From positions 30,521 to 94,520 of the forward strand of contig NZ_JAJQMN010000017.1 of assembly GCF_028994775.1 (NCBI RefSeq): DNA of 64,000 nucleotides, given 5' to 3'. Position numbers and translations under genes: made by a program. This stretch comes from Promicromonospora iranensis (GTDB lineage Bacteria; Actinomycetota; Actinomycetes; Actinomycetales; Cellulomonadaceae). The notes under the pieces are model-generated. The model ran no database searches. It had not been told where the DNA came from and saw nothing but the letters and a program-made list of their open reading frames with translations. Shown here piece after piece: positions 18,364-25,986 of the stretch (positions within the stretch are counted from its first letter, which is position 1; the number at the start of each line of letters is the position of its first letter).

Positions 18364-18390
18364 GGGGCACTAGTGGTGGTGCGCCTTTTT
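18364..18390 (+). terminator. possible rho-independent terminator of def
   Basis: GGGGCAC (18364-18370) can pair with GTGCGCC (18379-18385) with one mismatch, and TTTTT follows at 18386-18390. The stem is short, so the call is tentative. It lies 64 bp after the def stop. Confidence 0.45.
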
Positions 18391-18578
18391 AGGCAAGAAT
18401 GTGCCGCACGAACTCGTCGTACGTGGTGATTCATTCGACGCCTGCGCGCCGTTTCGCCTCGCATCTCGTCGACGAATCGGGCAGGATGTGGTCCGAAGCA
18501 CCGCTGTGCAGCCGACCACAGCGTCACCGCCCTGGTGAGGACGTAGGGGAAGACGTACCTCGACCCAGGGAGGAAGAC

Positions 18579-19076
18579 ATGGCCGGTGTCATCACGCGGG
18601 GTGTGCTTTTTGTGCATTCGGCGCCTCGTGCCCTGTGCCCCCACATCGAGTGGGCAGCGGGGAACGTACTTGGCGTGCGCGTTTCCATGGACTGGACCGC
18701 GCAGCCAGCGGGTCGCGGTCTGTACCGTGCCGAGTACTCGTGGCAGGGTCCGCAGGGCACGGGCGCCAAGCTGGCGTCCGCCCTGCGCGGCTGGTCCCAT
18801 CTGCGGTACGAGGTCACGGAGGACGCGAGCAACGGGGCCGACGGCGCCCGCTGGTCACACACTCCAGATCTCGGCATCTTCCACGCCATGACGGACGTCC
18901 ACGGCAACGTGGTGGTCCAGGAGGACCGTGTCCGTGCCGCCCTGGAGCTCGCCGACCCGCGTGCCATGCGGGAGGCGCTCGACCTCGCTCTGGGCGCCGC
19001 CTGGGACGACGAGCTCGAGCCGTTCCGGTACGCGGGCCTCGGTGCCCCGGTCCGGTGGCTCCACCAGGTGGGCTGA
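18579..19076 (+). CDS. DUF3145 family protein
   Basis: The 165-residue protein matches the actinobacterial DUF3145 family from its first residues (MAGVITRGVLFVHSAPRALC) through HIEWAAGNVLG, VSMDWTAQPAG and the Trp-containing YSWQGPQGTGA block, ending in LGAPVRWLHQVG. The function is not known. ATG at 18579 follows GGGAGGAAG. The 278 bp upstream (18301-18578) should contain its promoter but I could not assign one. DUF3145 genes commonly lie near the fab cluster in Micrococcales. Confidence 0.9.
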   Translation: MAGVITRGVLFVHSAPRALCPHIEWAAGNVLGVRVSMDWTAQPAGRGLYRAEYSWQGPQGTGAKLASALRGWSHLRYEVTEDASNGADGARWSHTPDLGIFHAMTDVHGNVVVQEDRVRAALELADPRAMREALDLALGAAWDDELEPFRYAGLGAPVRWLHQVG

Positions 19077-19119
19077 CGACCCCCTCTTCCTCCCGGGGGC
19101 GTCTCCCGGTAGCCCGGCC

Positions 19120-20097
19120 CTACCCAGGGATCCGGTCCAGAACCCTCGCGGGTTCCGGGCCGGATCGCTGGGTGGCGCCGGGCTTCCTGCGTGTCGCCCA
19201 CCGCGCGACCGTCGAGTCGCGCAGGAACACACAGTCCCCCGCCATCATGAACAGCGAGAAGAACGGCAGCCCCATCACGACGGCGATGCCCGCGTGCATC
19301 AGGAACGCGCCGGCCACCGCCGCCGTCCGCAGGTGGCGGTGCAGCAGCAGGAGCGGGAACGTGAGCTGCAGTGCCAGCGTCCCCCAGGTCACCGCTGCCA
19401 CGAGCCAGCCGGTCCCCGCCACCAGGTCGGCCAGCTCCGGCCATGGCCGGAACTGCGGCAGCAGCAGCGGGTAGTACACGGCCGAACCGTCGCGCCACTC
19501 CGGGCCCTGGAGCTTGAACAGCCCCGACAGCACGTACACCAGGCAGATCTGCGCGCCCACGGCCAGCACGGCGGCGTTGTGGGCCAGGTTTCGTAGCCGG
19601 CCGCGTCGGCGGCGGGCAGGGCACCCGGCAGGGCACCGGGCCCGCCGTCGGGCATCGAGGGACCAGCGGGCCGACGTGTCCGCGAAGCAGAGGTAGACCA
19701 GCAGGATGCGTGCGATGTTGTCACCCTGGTCGGCGATCAGCGGGTTGATCGAGGTCAGCCCGGCCCAGCCGACCAGCAGCAGCGGCACCGTCCAGCGGGC
19801 GCGCCAGCCCAGCGTGACCAGCACGGCGACCACGAGCAGCGCGGCACAGGCCACGGTCACCACCAGGCCGCCGGTGAGCGCCTGCCCGCCGAGCGGCGTC
19901 GTCCAGCGGGCGCCCGCGCCCCACAGGGCGTGGCGCGCCGGGAAGTTCACCGCGACATACCCGCCGATGCCCACGCCGAAGGTGATGCGCATCAGCGCGA
20001 TGCCGTACGTCGCGTGCGCGGAGGTGGTCATCCAGCGGGCGCCGGCGTCCAGGAGCACCGTCAGGGAGTGGCCGGGCCGGGCCGGCACGCGGGTCAC
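19120..20097 (-). CDS. HTTM domain membrane protein
   Basis: The 325-residue integral membrane protein has the HTTM (horizontally transferred transmembrane) fold found in vitamin K-dependent gamma-carboxylase and its bacterial relatives: YGIALMRITFGVG at the start, NPLIADQGDNIARILLVYLCFAD in the middle, then SGLFKLQGPEWRDGSAVYYPL and a C-terminal run of helices. The enzymatic residues of true gamma-carboxylase cannot be assigned, so the activity is unknown. I start at GTG 20097, which overlaps the stop of the DUF5819 gene (GTGA); the longer open frame upstream is a shadow. The two genes are translationally coupled. Confidence 0.8.
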   Translation of the reverse strand: MTRVPARPGHSLTVLLDAGARWMTTSAHATYGIALMRITFGVGIGGYVAVNFPARHALWGAGARWTTPLGGQALTGGLVVTVACAALLVVAVLVTLGWRARWTVPLLLVGWAGLTSINPLIADQGDNIARILLVYLCFADTSARWSLDARRRARCPAGCPARRRRGRLRNLAHNAAVLAVGAQICLVYVLSGLFKLQGPEWRDGSAVYYPLLLPQFRPWPELADLVAGTGWLVAAVTWGTLALQLTFPLLLLHRHLRTAAVAGAFLMHAGIAVVMGLPFFSLFMMAGDCVFLRDSTVARWATRRKPGATQRSGPEPARVLDRIPG

Positions 20098-20981
20098 CCG
20101 GCTCTCCCGCCGGCCGCTGCGGACCCGTCCAGCGCATCCCACGTGCCATGGAATGCCGCGTCGTCCTGGCCGGTGACCACGTGCGGCGGGCGCGCCCCGA
20201 TGATGAGCCCCGCAGGCTCCGGACGCTCCCGTGCCCCGTAGGGAGCGACACCGTGGCGCACGATGCGCGCCTGGACGTAGGCCAGGGACGCCACCACCCC
20301 GGAGCCGCTCGCCGGGCCGTCCGCGACGTGGCCGGCCCGCAGCACCTGGGTGGCGTAGGCGGCCAGGGCGCGGTCCCGGGCGAGATAGTCGTCGACGACG
20401 CCGGGCGCGGCTCCGGCGTCGAGCAATGATGCCCGCAGCGCGGGCCAGGGCTCGGGCGGGGCGCGCTCCGGGGCCGGAGCGTCCGTGGGCGACCGCAGGA
20501 CGACGACCCGCGCCTCCTCGGGCAACGCCAGGTACGCGGCGCGCGTGTCGGAGGCCAGCCGGCGAGCCGGCCGCTCGCTCGCCCCGGGGAGCGGACGCCC
20601 GGTCAGCGCGCGGAGCTCGACGGCGGTCGCGTCGATCCAGGGCCCCGGCGTCAGGCCGCCGTCGGCCCGCGGGTACACGCCGCGGACCCGCAGCGCGTAC
20701 TCCACACGCAGGGGCGACGGCGCGAAGACCGACCAGTTCTGCGCGAAGACCGGGGTCATGTAGGCACTCAGCGCGCCGGTGTCCGCACGGCTGGCCGGCT
20801 TGTCGTCGGCCCGGCCGGTCAGGGAACCGGGAGCCGCCCAGAGGAACGTGGCGACGAAGTGCCCGAGCAGCAACGCCCAGACCACGACCACGAGGCAGCG
20901 GACGCGGGCGGAGACGACCGGTGCCTCGTCCCCACCCCTCCGTGCGACGCTCACCGCGCACAGGTTGCCAGAGGCACCCAC
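20094..20981 (-). CDS. DUF5819 family membrane-anchored protein
   Basis: The 295-residue protein has one N-terminal membrane segment (about 27-50) and then an extracytoplasmic domain with the family pattern PVFAQNWSVFAPSPLRVEYALRVRG. Function unknown. It lies immediately upstream of the HTTM gene with a 4-nt overlap, a pairing that recurs in actinobacteria and implies joint function. The start is uncertain: GTG at 20981 or GTG at 20954, neither with a good ribosome-binding site. Confidence 0.75.
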   Translation of the reverse strand: MGASGNLCAVSVARRGGDEAPVVSARVRCLVVVVWALLLGHFVATFLWAAPGSLTGRADDKPASRADTGALSAYMTPVFAQNWSVFAPSPLRVEYALRVRGVYPRADGGLTPGPWIDATAVELRALTGRPLPGASERPARRLASDTRAAYLALPEEARVVVLRSPTDAPAPERAPPEPWPALRASLLDAGAAPGVVDDYLARDRALAAYATQVLRAGHVADGPASGSGVVASLAYVQARIVRHGVAPYGARERPEPAGLIIGARPPHVVTGQDDAAFHGTWDALDGSAAAGGRAG

Positions 20982-21015
20982 CTTCGTTCCAGCCCGCGGT
21001 CCGCTGCCGAGGCGG

Positions 21016-22254
21016 TCAGCCCTTGACGCAGAGCACCGTACGCAGCCGGGCGACGACCTCCACGAGGTCGGACTGCGCGGCGATCACCGCGTCGAGGTCC
21101 TTGTACGCGCCGGGGATCTCGTCGAGCACGCCGCGGTCCTTGCGACACTCGACGCCCTCGGTCTGAGCGGCGAGGTCCTCGACCGTGAACTCCTTCTTGG
21201 CCCGGGTCCGGGACATGCGCCGGCCGGCGCCGTGCGACGCCGACCAGTACGACTCCGGGTTGCCCAGACCGCGCACCACGTACGAGCCCGTCCCCATCGA
21301 CCCGGGGATGAGGCCGAGGTCGCCCTGGCCCGCCCGGATCGCGCCCTTGCGGGTGACGATCAGCTCCTCGCCGTCGACCTGCTCGCGCGCCACGTAGTTG
21401 TGGTGCACGTTCACGCCCTCGTCGAAGGTGAGCGCCCGGCCGCCGTCGATGAGCTGCGCGAACTCGTCCCGGACCGCCTGGACGGTCAGGGCCATCATGA
21501 CCGCGCGGGACCGGGCCGCGTACTCCTGCGCCCACCAGAGGTCGTTGAGGTACGCGTCCATCTCGGGCGTGCCCGCCAGGAAGACGGCGAGCTCGCGGTC
21601 CACGAGGCCCACGTTGTGCTCGAGGCGCTTCGCGATGCCGACGTGGTGCTCGGCGAGCTCCTTGCCGATGTTGCGGGAGCCGGAGTGGAGCTGGAGCCAG
21701 ACCTGGTCGTCCTGGTCGAGGCAGAGCTCGACGAAATGGTTGCCCGAGCCAAGCGAACCGAGCTGCTTCCGCGCCCGCGTCTCGAGCTGGCGGACCTTCG
21801 GGTCCAGCGTCTCGAACCTGTCCCAGAACGCCTGCTCGCCCCGCAGCCGCTCCTGACCTCCGGACCCCTTGACGGGCCGCAGGCGACGCAGGTCCACGGG
21901 CTCGTCGTGCGAGTGGAACCCGACCGGGATCGCGGCCTCGATCCGCGCACGGAGGCGCGAGAGGTCGTCCGGCAGGTCGTCCGCGGTCAGCGAGGTACGG
22001 ACACCGATCATGCCGCAGCCGATGTCGACACCCACGGCGTTCGGCGACACGGCGTCGCGCATGGCGATCACGGAGCCGACGGTCGCCCCCTTGCCGAGGT
22101 GGACGTCGGGCATCACCCGGACGCCCGCCACCCACGGCAGGGCCGAGATGTTGCGCAGCTGGTTCAGCGCGGCGTGGTCGACGTCGTGCTCGTGCGCCCA
22201 CATGAGGGTCTGGGCCCGGGCGCCCGAGAGAGCGACCGGGAAGTTCGAGGACAT
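21016..22254 (-). CDS. rtcB: RNA-splicing ligase RtcB
   Basis: The 412-residue Mn/GTP-dependent ligase joins 2',3'-cyclic phosphate and 5'-OH RNA ends. Signature blocks are visible in order: GVDIGCGM, GSGNHFVEL, LHSGSRNIGKELAEHH, NVHHNYVARE, PGSMGTGSYVVRG and SHGAGRRMSR with the guanylylated His in the last. ATG at 22254 is preceded by AGGAGCAC. No RtcA or archease gene is near; the closest RNA gene is the divergent CAU tRNA at 22416, which may or may not be related. Confidence 0.95.
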   Translation of the reverse strand: MSSNFPVALSGARAQTLMWAHEHDVDHAALNQLRNISALPWVAGVRVMPDVHLGKGATVGSVIAMRDAVSPNAVGVDIGCGMIGVRTSLTADDLPDDLSRLRARIEAAIPVGFHSHDEPVDLRRLRPVKGSGGQERLRGEQAFWDRFETLDPKVRQLETRARKQLGSLGSGNHFVELCLDQDDQVWLQLHSGSRNIGKELAEHHVGIAKRLEHNVGLVDRELAVFLAGTPEMDAYLNDLWWAQEYAARSRAVMMALTVQAVRDEFAQLIDGGRALTFDEGVNVHHNYVAREQVDGEELIVTRKGAIRAGQGDLGLIPGSMGTGSYVVRGLGNPESYWSASHGAGRRMSRTRAKKEFTVEDLAAQTEGVECRKDRGVLDEIPGAYKDLDAVIAAQSDLVEVVARLRTVLCVKG

Positions 22255-22415
22255 GGAAGTGCTCCTGTTCTGTGCGGGAATGGCTCGCAGAACCTATGGG
22301 CCGTCATCGGACGTGCGCCAGGAGATTTCGGCACAGCCGCTGTCCGCGGACGCGTGGGTGGCCCTGCATTCCCTGCTCGAGGCAGTAAGATCCTCCCGCG
22401 GCTTCGATGCCGCGG

Positions 22416-22492
22416 GCCCCGTTAGCTCAGCTGGTCAGAGCAGGAGACTCATAATCTCTCGGTCACAGGTTCAAGTCCTGTACGGGGCACCA
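22416..22492 (+). tRNA. tRNA with CAU anticodon (elongator Met or Ile2)
   Basis: A complete cloverleaf is visible: acceptor GCCCCGT/ACGGGGC, D-arm TAGCTCAGCTGGTCAGAGC, anticodon stem GGAGA/TCTCT with loop CTCATAA, T-loop GTTCAAGTCC and encoded CCA. The paired first base pair (G-C) excludes the initiator tRNA. The arm sequences resemble E. coli tRNA-Ile2 as much as elongator Met, so identity depends on whether TilS lysidinylates C34. A perfect 8-bp hairpin (22395-22416) sits in the 5' leader and overlaps the first tRNA base. Confidence 0.92.
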
Positions 22493-22523
22493 GAGGCCCG
22501 GGATCCCGCCGATCCCGGGCCTC
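22493..22523 (+). terminator. terminator of the CAU tRNA
   Basis: A perfect 13-bp stem (GAGGCCCGGGATC at 22493-22505 with 22511-22523) with a 5-nt loop starts immediately after the CCA end. TCTC follows in place of a true T-run. It also lies 11 bp beyond the stop of the converging cupin gene. Confidence 0.8.
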
Positions 22524-22533
22524 TCTCATGCGG

Positions 22534-22935
22534 TCACCGGCCGTCGCGCCACGGTCGCTCGACTCCCGAGCCGCCGCCCGGAGAATCGTCGTCCGTGATC
22601 ACCTTGTCGTCGATCGCGGGACCACGGATCGTCATACCCCGAGCCGGGTGGTGGACAGCCACCAGGGCATGGGAGACGCCCGCGCCGACGGTGACCGCCT
22701 CCCCCGCCGCCACCGTGATCCGCGATCCTTCGATCTCGAGGTCGATGGATCCCTCCAGGACGACGTAGACCTCGTCGCTCGCCCGATGGAGGTGCGTTCC
22801 GTCGTCGCGGAACGGTTCGTCGACGCGCCAGTGCAGGACCTGGAGCCGGTCCGAGCGGAAGCCCTCGTCCGACGGCGGCCGCGGGCCGGCGATCACCGTG
22901 AGCCGACCCTCCAGCGAGATCTTGCTGAACGACAT
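22534..22935 (-). CDS. cupin-domain protein
   Basis: The 133-residue protein is a single cupin barrel. Metal-ligand positions are suggested by THLHRASDEVYVVLEG (motif 1, two His and a Glu) and the second motif around GVSHALVAVH. The substrate is unknown; small cupins of this kind include sugar isomerases and dioxygenases. I start at ATG 22935 (MSFSKISLEG), because the upstream extension crosses the terminator hairpin of the pectate lyase gene. Confidence 0.8.
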   Translation of the reverse strand: MSFSKISLEGRLTVIAGPRPPSDEGFRSDRLQVLHWRVDEPFRDDGTHLHRASDEVYVVLEGSIDLEIEGSRITVAAGEAVTVGAGVSHALVAVHHPARGMTIRGPAIDDKVITDDDSPGGGSGVERPWRDGR

Positions 22936-22952
22936 GCAGGCAGTCTGGCAGA

Positions 22953-23010
22953 GCCGACGAGGGCGTCCTGAGAAGTGCGCTCTCGCGCTCCCCAGGACGC
23001 CCTCGTCGGC
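22953..23010 (-). terminator. terminator after the pectate lyase gene
   Basis: A perfect 17-bp inverted repeat (22953-22969 with 22994-23010) encloses a 24-nt loop. It begins 24 bp after the pectate lyase stop on the minus strand and 18 bp before the cupin start, so it separates the two transcripts. Confidence 0.75.
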
Positions 23011-23033
23011 AGTCCGCTGCTTCAGCCGGTCCG

Positions 23034-25730
23034 TCAGAGGTTGACCGCCCGACCCCCGATCGTCACGGCCAGGCGACCGTCGGACGCGAAGGACCAGCTC
23101 AGCGCCCCGGCGTACTGCCCGCACCGGGAGCCGTTGGAGCCGGACCACCACTGGTTGCCGCCCGCGTCGTTGCCTATGATCCGGTCGTTCGACCCGCTGT
23201 TGCAGGAGGTGTTGTTACGGAAGGTCGAGGATCCGCCGTCGAAGTTGAAGTTGCGCTCCGTGCTGCCGATGCTCAGGTTGTTCTCGACCGTCAGCGAGCC
23301 GAGGTTCCGGTTGTAGCCGAACCCGTGCTTGCCGTTGTCGAAGGCGATGCTGCGCCGCACGACGTGGTTCACCGCGATGTCCTCGCCGCCGAGCTTGTAG
23401 CCGTTGCGGTCGCCGTTGCCGGCCTGGCCGCCGTTGGACAGGGTCCCGTTCTCGTAGGAGAGCGAGTCCTCGATCGTGACGGCGCCGATCGCGCCGGTGT
23501 CCGACTTCGTGTACAGGTCCCAGCCGTCGTCGATGTTGTTGTGCGCCACCGTGAAGCGGAAGACGTTGCCCGAGCCCACGGTGAGCTTCGGGGCGAACCC
23601 GTCCGCGTCCTCACCGTCGGAGTCCGCGTTGTCGTGCGACTCCGTGGACACGATGAGGTTGTTCGCGGGCCAGTCGGCCCGGGGAGCGCCGGCGGTGTAC
23701 CGGGAGAGCTGGAGCCCGGAGTCGCGGTTGAACCGGGTCACCACCCGCTCGATGACGTTGTTGTCCCCGCCGAGGAGGATTCCGTTGTCGCCCGCGCACT
23801 CGACGACGATGCCGCGCACGTGCCACCAGTCGCCGCCGATCGCGAGGCCGCGGTTGGCCGAGTTCTCGCTCTGCGCCGAGAAGTTGAGCACCGGCCGCTC
23901 GCCGGGGTACGCGAAGATCTCCGTGCGGTTGCCCGAGAGGCCGTTCTTGCCCGGCGGGATGGCGATCGTCTGCGAGTAGTTGTAGGTGCCTCCGCGCAGG
24001 TAGATCGTGCCGCCGGGGTTGATCCGGCTGATCGCCGACGCGAGCGTCGTCGGGTTCGCCTCGGTGCCGGCGGCGCTGTCGGTGCCACCGGGCGCCACGT
24101 AGAGCGCGTCCGCGCTGGGCTGTTCGATCGGCCCGCCGTCGTCCGGCGGTTCGGTGGGGTCGCCTCCTGACGACGGCGCTCCGGCGTAGGTCTCGAACTC
24201 GGCGACCCGCGGGGTGGCGCTCGAGCTGGTGATCTCGAAGTTGATCTTGGTCAGCGACGTCGACGGGAAGCTGACGGCCTTGGCGCCGCTCCCGGTGGCC
24301 AGCACCGCGCCGTTGTCGTTGTTGACGATGCGCCACGAGCCGATGTTGCCGACGGCGCCGGACGCCTCACGGATGTTGACGCTGGAAACCGTCTTGGCGG
24401 ATGCCCACTTGACCGAGACGCGACCGGTCGAGCTCGCGGGTGACCAGTAGGTGCTGGCGTTGCCGTCCAGCACGCTGCCGTAGCTGGTGCCGCTGGCCTT
24501 GCTGGAGCCGTCGGCGCCCGCGCCGAGGCTCAGGTTGGTGCCGGTGGGCGGGTCGGTCGGCGGGTCCGTGGGCGGGTCGGTGGGCGGGTCGGTGGGCGGG
24601 TCCGTCGGGTTGGTCGGCGTGCAGCTGCCGTCCGACACGCGGTTGCCCTTGTTCGCCCCCGCCGTCTGGCTCACGATCGCCGGCACGCAGCTGGCGCCGT
24701 CCATGGGGTACGAGTAAGGGATGCTCACCGAGGTGTTCGACGTCGGGTTGGGCCCGGCCGGGTTGTGGTCGCCGCTGCGGGCCGACCACGTCACGTTGTC
24801 GAAGACGTTGCCCGCGACCTGCCAGTAGCCGGCCTGGTCCGTGTAGAACGTGCCGAGCACGTCCTTGGAGTCCTCGAAGTAGTTGTTGTCCACCTTCGCC
24901 TTGGCCCCGGCCCGGGAGTTGATGCCGGTCTCGACCAGACCCACGTAGTGGTTGTTGTACATGTGCGCGATGCCGCCGCGCAGCAGGGGCGTGCGGGAGT
25001 TGAGATTCTGGTACAGGTTGTGGTGGAACGTGACGAACCCGTTGGAGAGGTCGCTCTCGCTGGACCCGATGAGGCCGCCACGCTCGGAGTTGCGCAGGAC
25101 GCTGTACGACAGCGTCACGTACTTGGTGTCGTTCTTCATGTCGAAGAGGCCGTCGTAGCCCTCCGACTCACCACCCGACGCGATCAGGTTGACGTGGTCG
25201 ACCCAGATGTTCCGGACGCCGCTCTCCATGCCGATGGCGTCACCGCCGTTGGACGTGGGCGACCCCGACTTCTTCACGTTCTGGACGGTCACGTTCTGGA
25301 TGATGATGTTGCTGGACTCGCGGATGTGGATGCCGATCTGGTCGAAGACCGCGCCGCTCCCCACACCGACGATCGTCACGTTGCTGATCTGCTTGAGCTC
25401 GATCACCCCGGAGGCCGTGCTGCAACCTGGACCCGAGACCTGGGTCGTGTTCCCGTGGTTGATGGTCCCCGTGACCTCGATGATGATCGGGGTGCTCTTG
25501 GTGGCGCGGTTGCACAGCGCCGTGTGGATCGCCGTCCCGGTGCTCGCCCGTACCGTCTGCCCGCCGGCACCGCCGGTGGTGCCGCCGTTCTGGGTGGCGA
25601 AGCCCGTGGCGGGGCCGGTGGCCGCCGCCGCTTCCGGGGCGGACTGGGCTGTCACCCCGATGGTGACGGCGAGCGTCACCGCTGCCACCGCCGAGAGGAG
25701 CTGTACTGCTCTTGGTCGTCTCATCGTCAT
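23034..25730 (-). CDS. secreted multidomain pectate lyase (PL1 + discoidin-like + PL9)
   Basis: The 898-residue protein has a signal peptide (Arg-rich start, hydrophobic core to about residue 37). A PL1 parallel beta-helix follows, with WVDHVNL, the Ca-site Asp/Glu residues and the catalytic Arg region in FHHNLYQNLNSRTPLLRG. Next come a (PPTD)n linker, an F5/8-type-C-like carbohydrate-binding sandwich (NLSLGAGADGSSKASG...VAEFETYAG) and a second lyase domain of PL9 type (YVAPGGTDSAAGTEANPTTL, SHDNADSDGEDADGFAPKLTV, NIDDGWDLYTKS). It should cleave polygalacturonate by beta-elimination in two modes. ATG 25730 follows GTGAGG. Two LacI-like boxes lie upstream. Confidence 0.92.
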   Translation of the reverse strand: MTMRRPRAVQLLSAVAAVTLAVTIGVTAQSAPEAAAATGPATGFATQNGGTTGGAGGQTVRASTGTAIHTALCNRATKSTPIIIEVTGTINHGNTTQVSGPGCSTASGVIELKQISNVTIVGVGSGAVFDQIGIHIRESSNIIIQNVTVQNVKKSGSPTSNGGDAIGMESGVRNIWVDHVNLIASGGESEGYDGLFDMKNDTKYVTLSYSVLRNSERGGLIGSSESDLSNGFVTFHHNLYQNLNSRTPLLRGGIAHMYNNHYVGLVETGINSRAGAKAKVDNNYFEDSKDVLGTFYTDQAGYWQVAGNVFDNVTWSARSGDHNPAGPNPTSNTSVSIPYSYPMDGASCVPAIVSQTAGANKGNRVSDGSCTPTNPTDPPTDPPTDPPTDPPTDPPTGTNLSLGAGADGSSKASGTSYGSVLDGNASTYWSPASSTGRVSVKWASAKTVSSVNIREASGAVGNIGSWRIVNNDNGAVLATGSGAKAVSFPSTSLTKINFEITSSSATPRVAEFETYAGAPSSGGDPTEPPDDGGPIEQPSADALYVAPGGTDSAAGTEANPTTLASAISRINPGGTIYLRGGTYNYSQTIAIPPGKNGLSGNRTEIFAYPGERPVLNFSAQSENSANRGLAIGGDWWHVRGIVVECAGDNGILLGGDNNVIERVVTRFNRDSGLQLSRYTAGAPRADWPANNLIVSTESHDNADSDGEDADGFAPKLTVGSGNVFRFTVAHNNIDDGWDLYTKSDTGAIGAVTIEDSLSYENGTLSNGGQAGNGDRNGYKLGGEDIAVNHVVRRSIAFDNGKHGFGYNRNLGSLTVENNLSIGSTERNFNFDGGSSTFRNNTSCNSGSNDRIIGNDAGGNQWWSGSNGSRCGQYAGALSWSFASDGRLAVTIGGRAVNL

Positions 25731-25844
25731 TGCCTCACGTTCGTCGTTGAAAGCGGGACATTGCTGTGTAGTGCGATGCGGGGCCGCCAGGCGCGTCCGC
25801 GCCGACGCTGGGGCAAACCCACCGGATGATTTTCCAACCAGTGG

Positions 25845-25878
25845 GGAACCGGTTTCCCGGATCCTAGTAACCGGTTTC
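25845..25878 (-). promoter_or_regulatory. paired LacI-type operator boxes upstream of the pectate lyase gene
   Basis: Two copies of AACCGGTT with flanking GAA/TTC bases (25845-25857 and 25867-25878) are spaced 22 bp centre to centre, about two helical turns. The central CG palindrome is typical of LacI-family operators that control sugar catabolic genes. A weaker third copy (CACTGGTTGG on the minus strand) is adjacent. They are 115-150 bp upstream of the start codon. No lacI-type gene is in the window. Confidence 0.6.
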
Positions 25879-25986
25879 TCAGATGGCAACCCCCTGGGCC
25901 GACGACCTGGGTGTCAGTGGTCTGTGTTCGAGCCGATCACCGAGGTCCAGCGCATGCGCGCCGACCTCATCGCGTTCACGGAGCGA

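Noticed and set aside
20098..20961. N-terminal 288-codon extension of the HTTM frame
   Set aside because: It overlaps the DUF5819 gene in another frame and reads as Arg/Gly-rich shadow; the GTG overlapping the DUF5819 stop is the natural start.
23325..24170. A 281-codon plus-strand open frame inside the pectate lyase gene
   Set aside because: Antisense shadow with Val/Arg/Asp bias and no start context.
24541..24610. Tandem GTGGGCGG-type repeats as a possible regulatory array
   Set aside because: They encode the (PPTD)n linker of the pectate lyase in frame.
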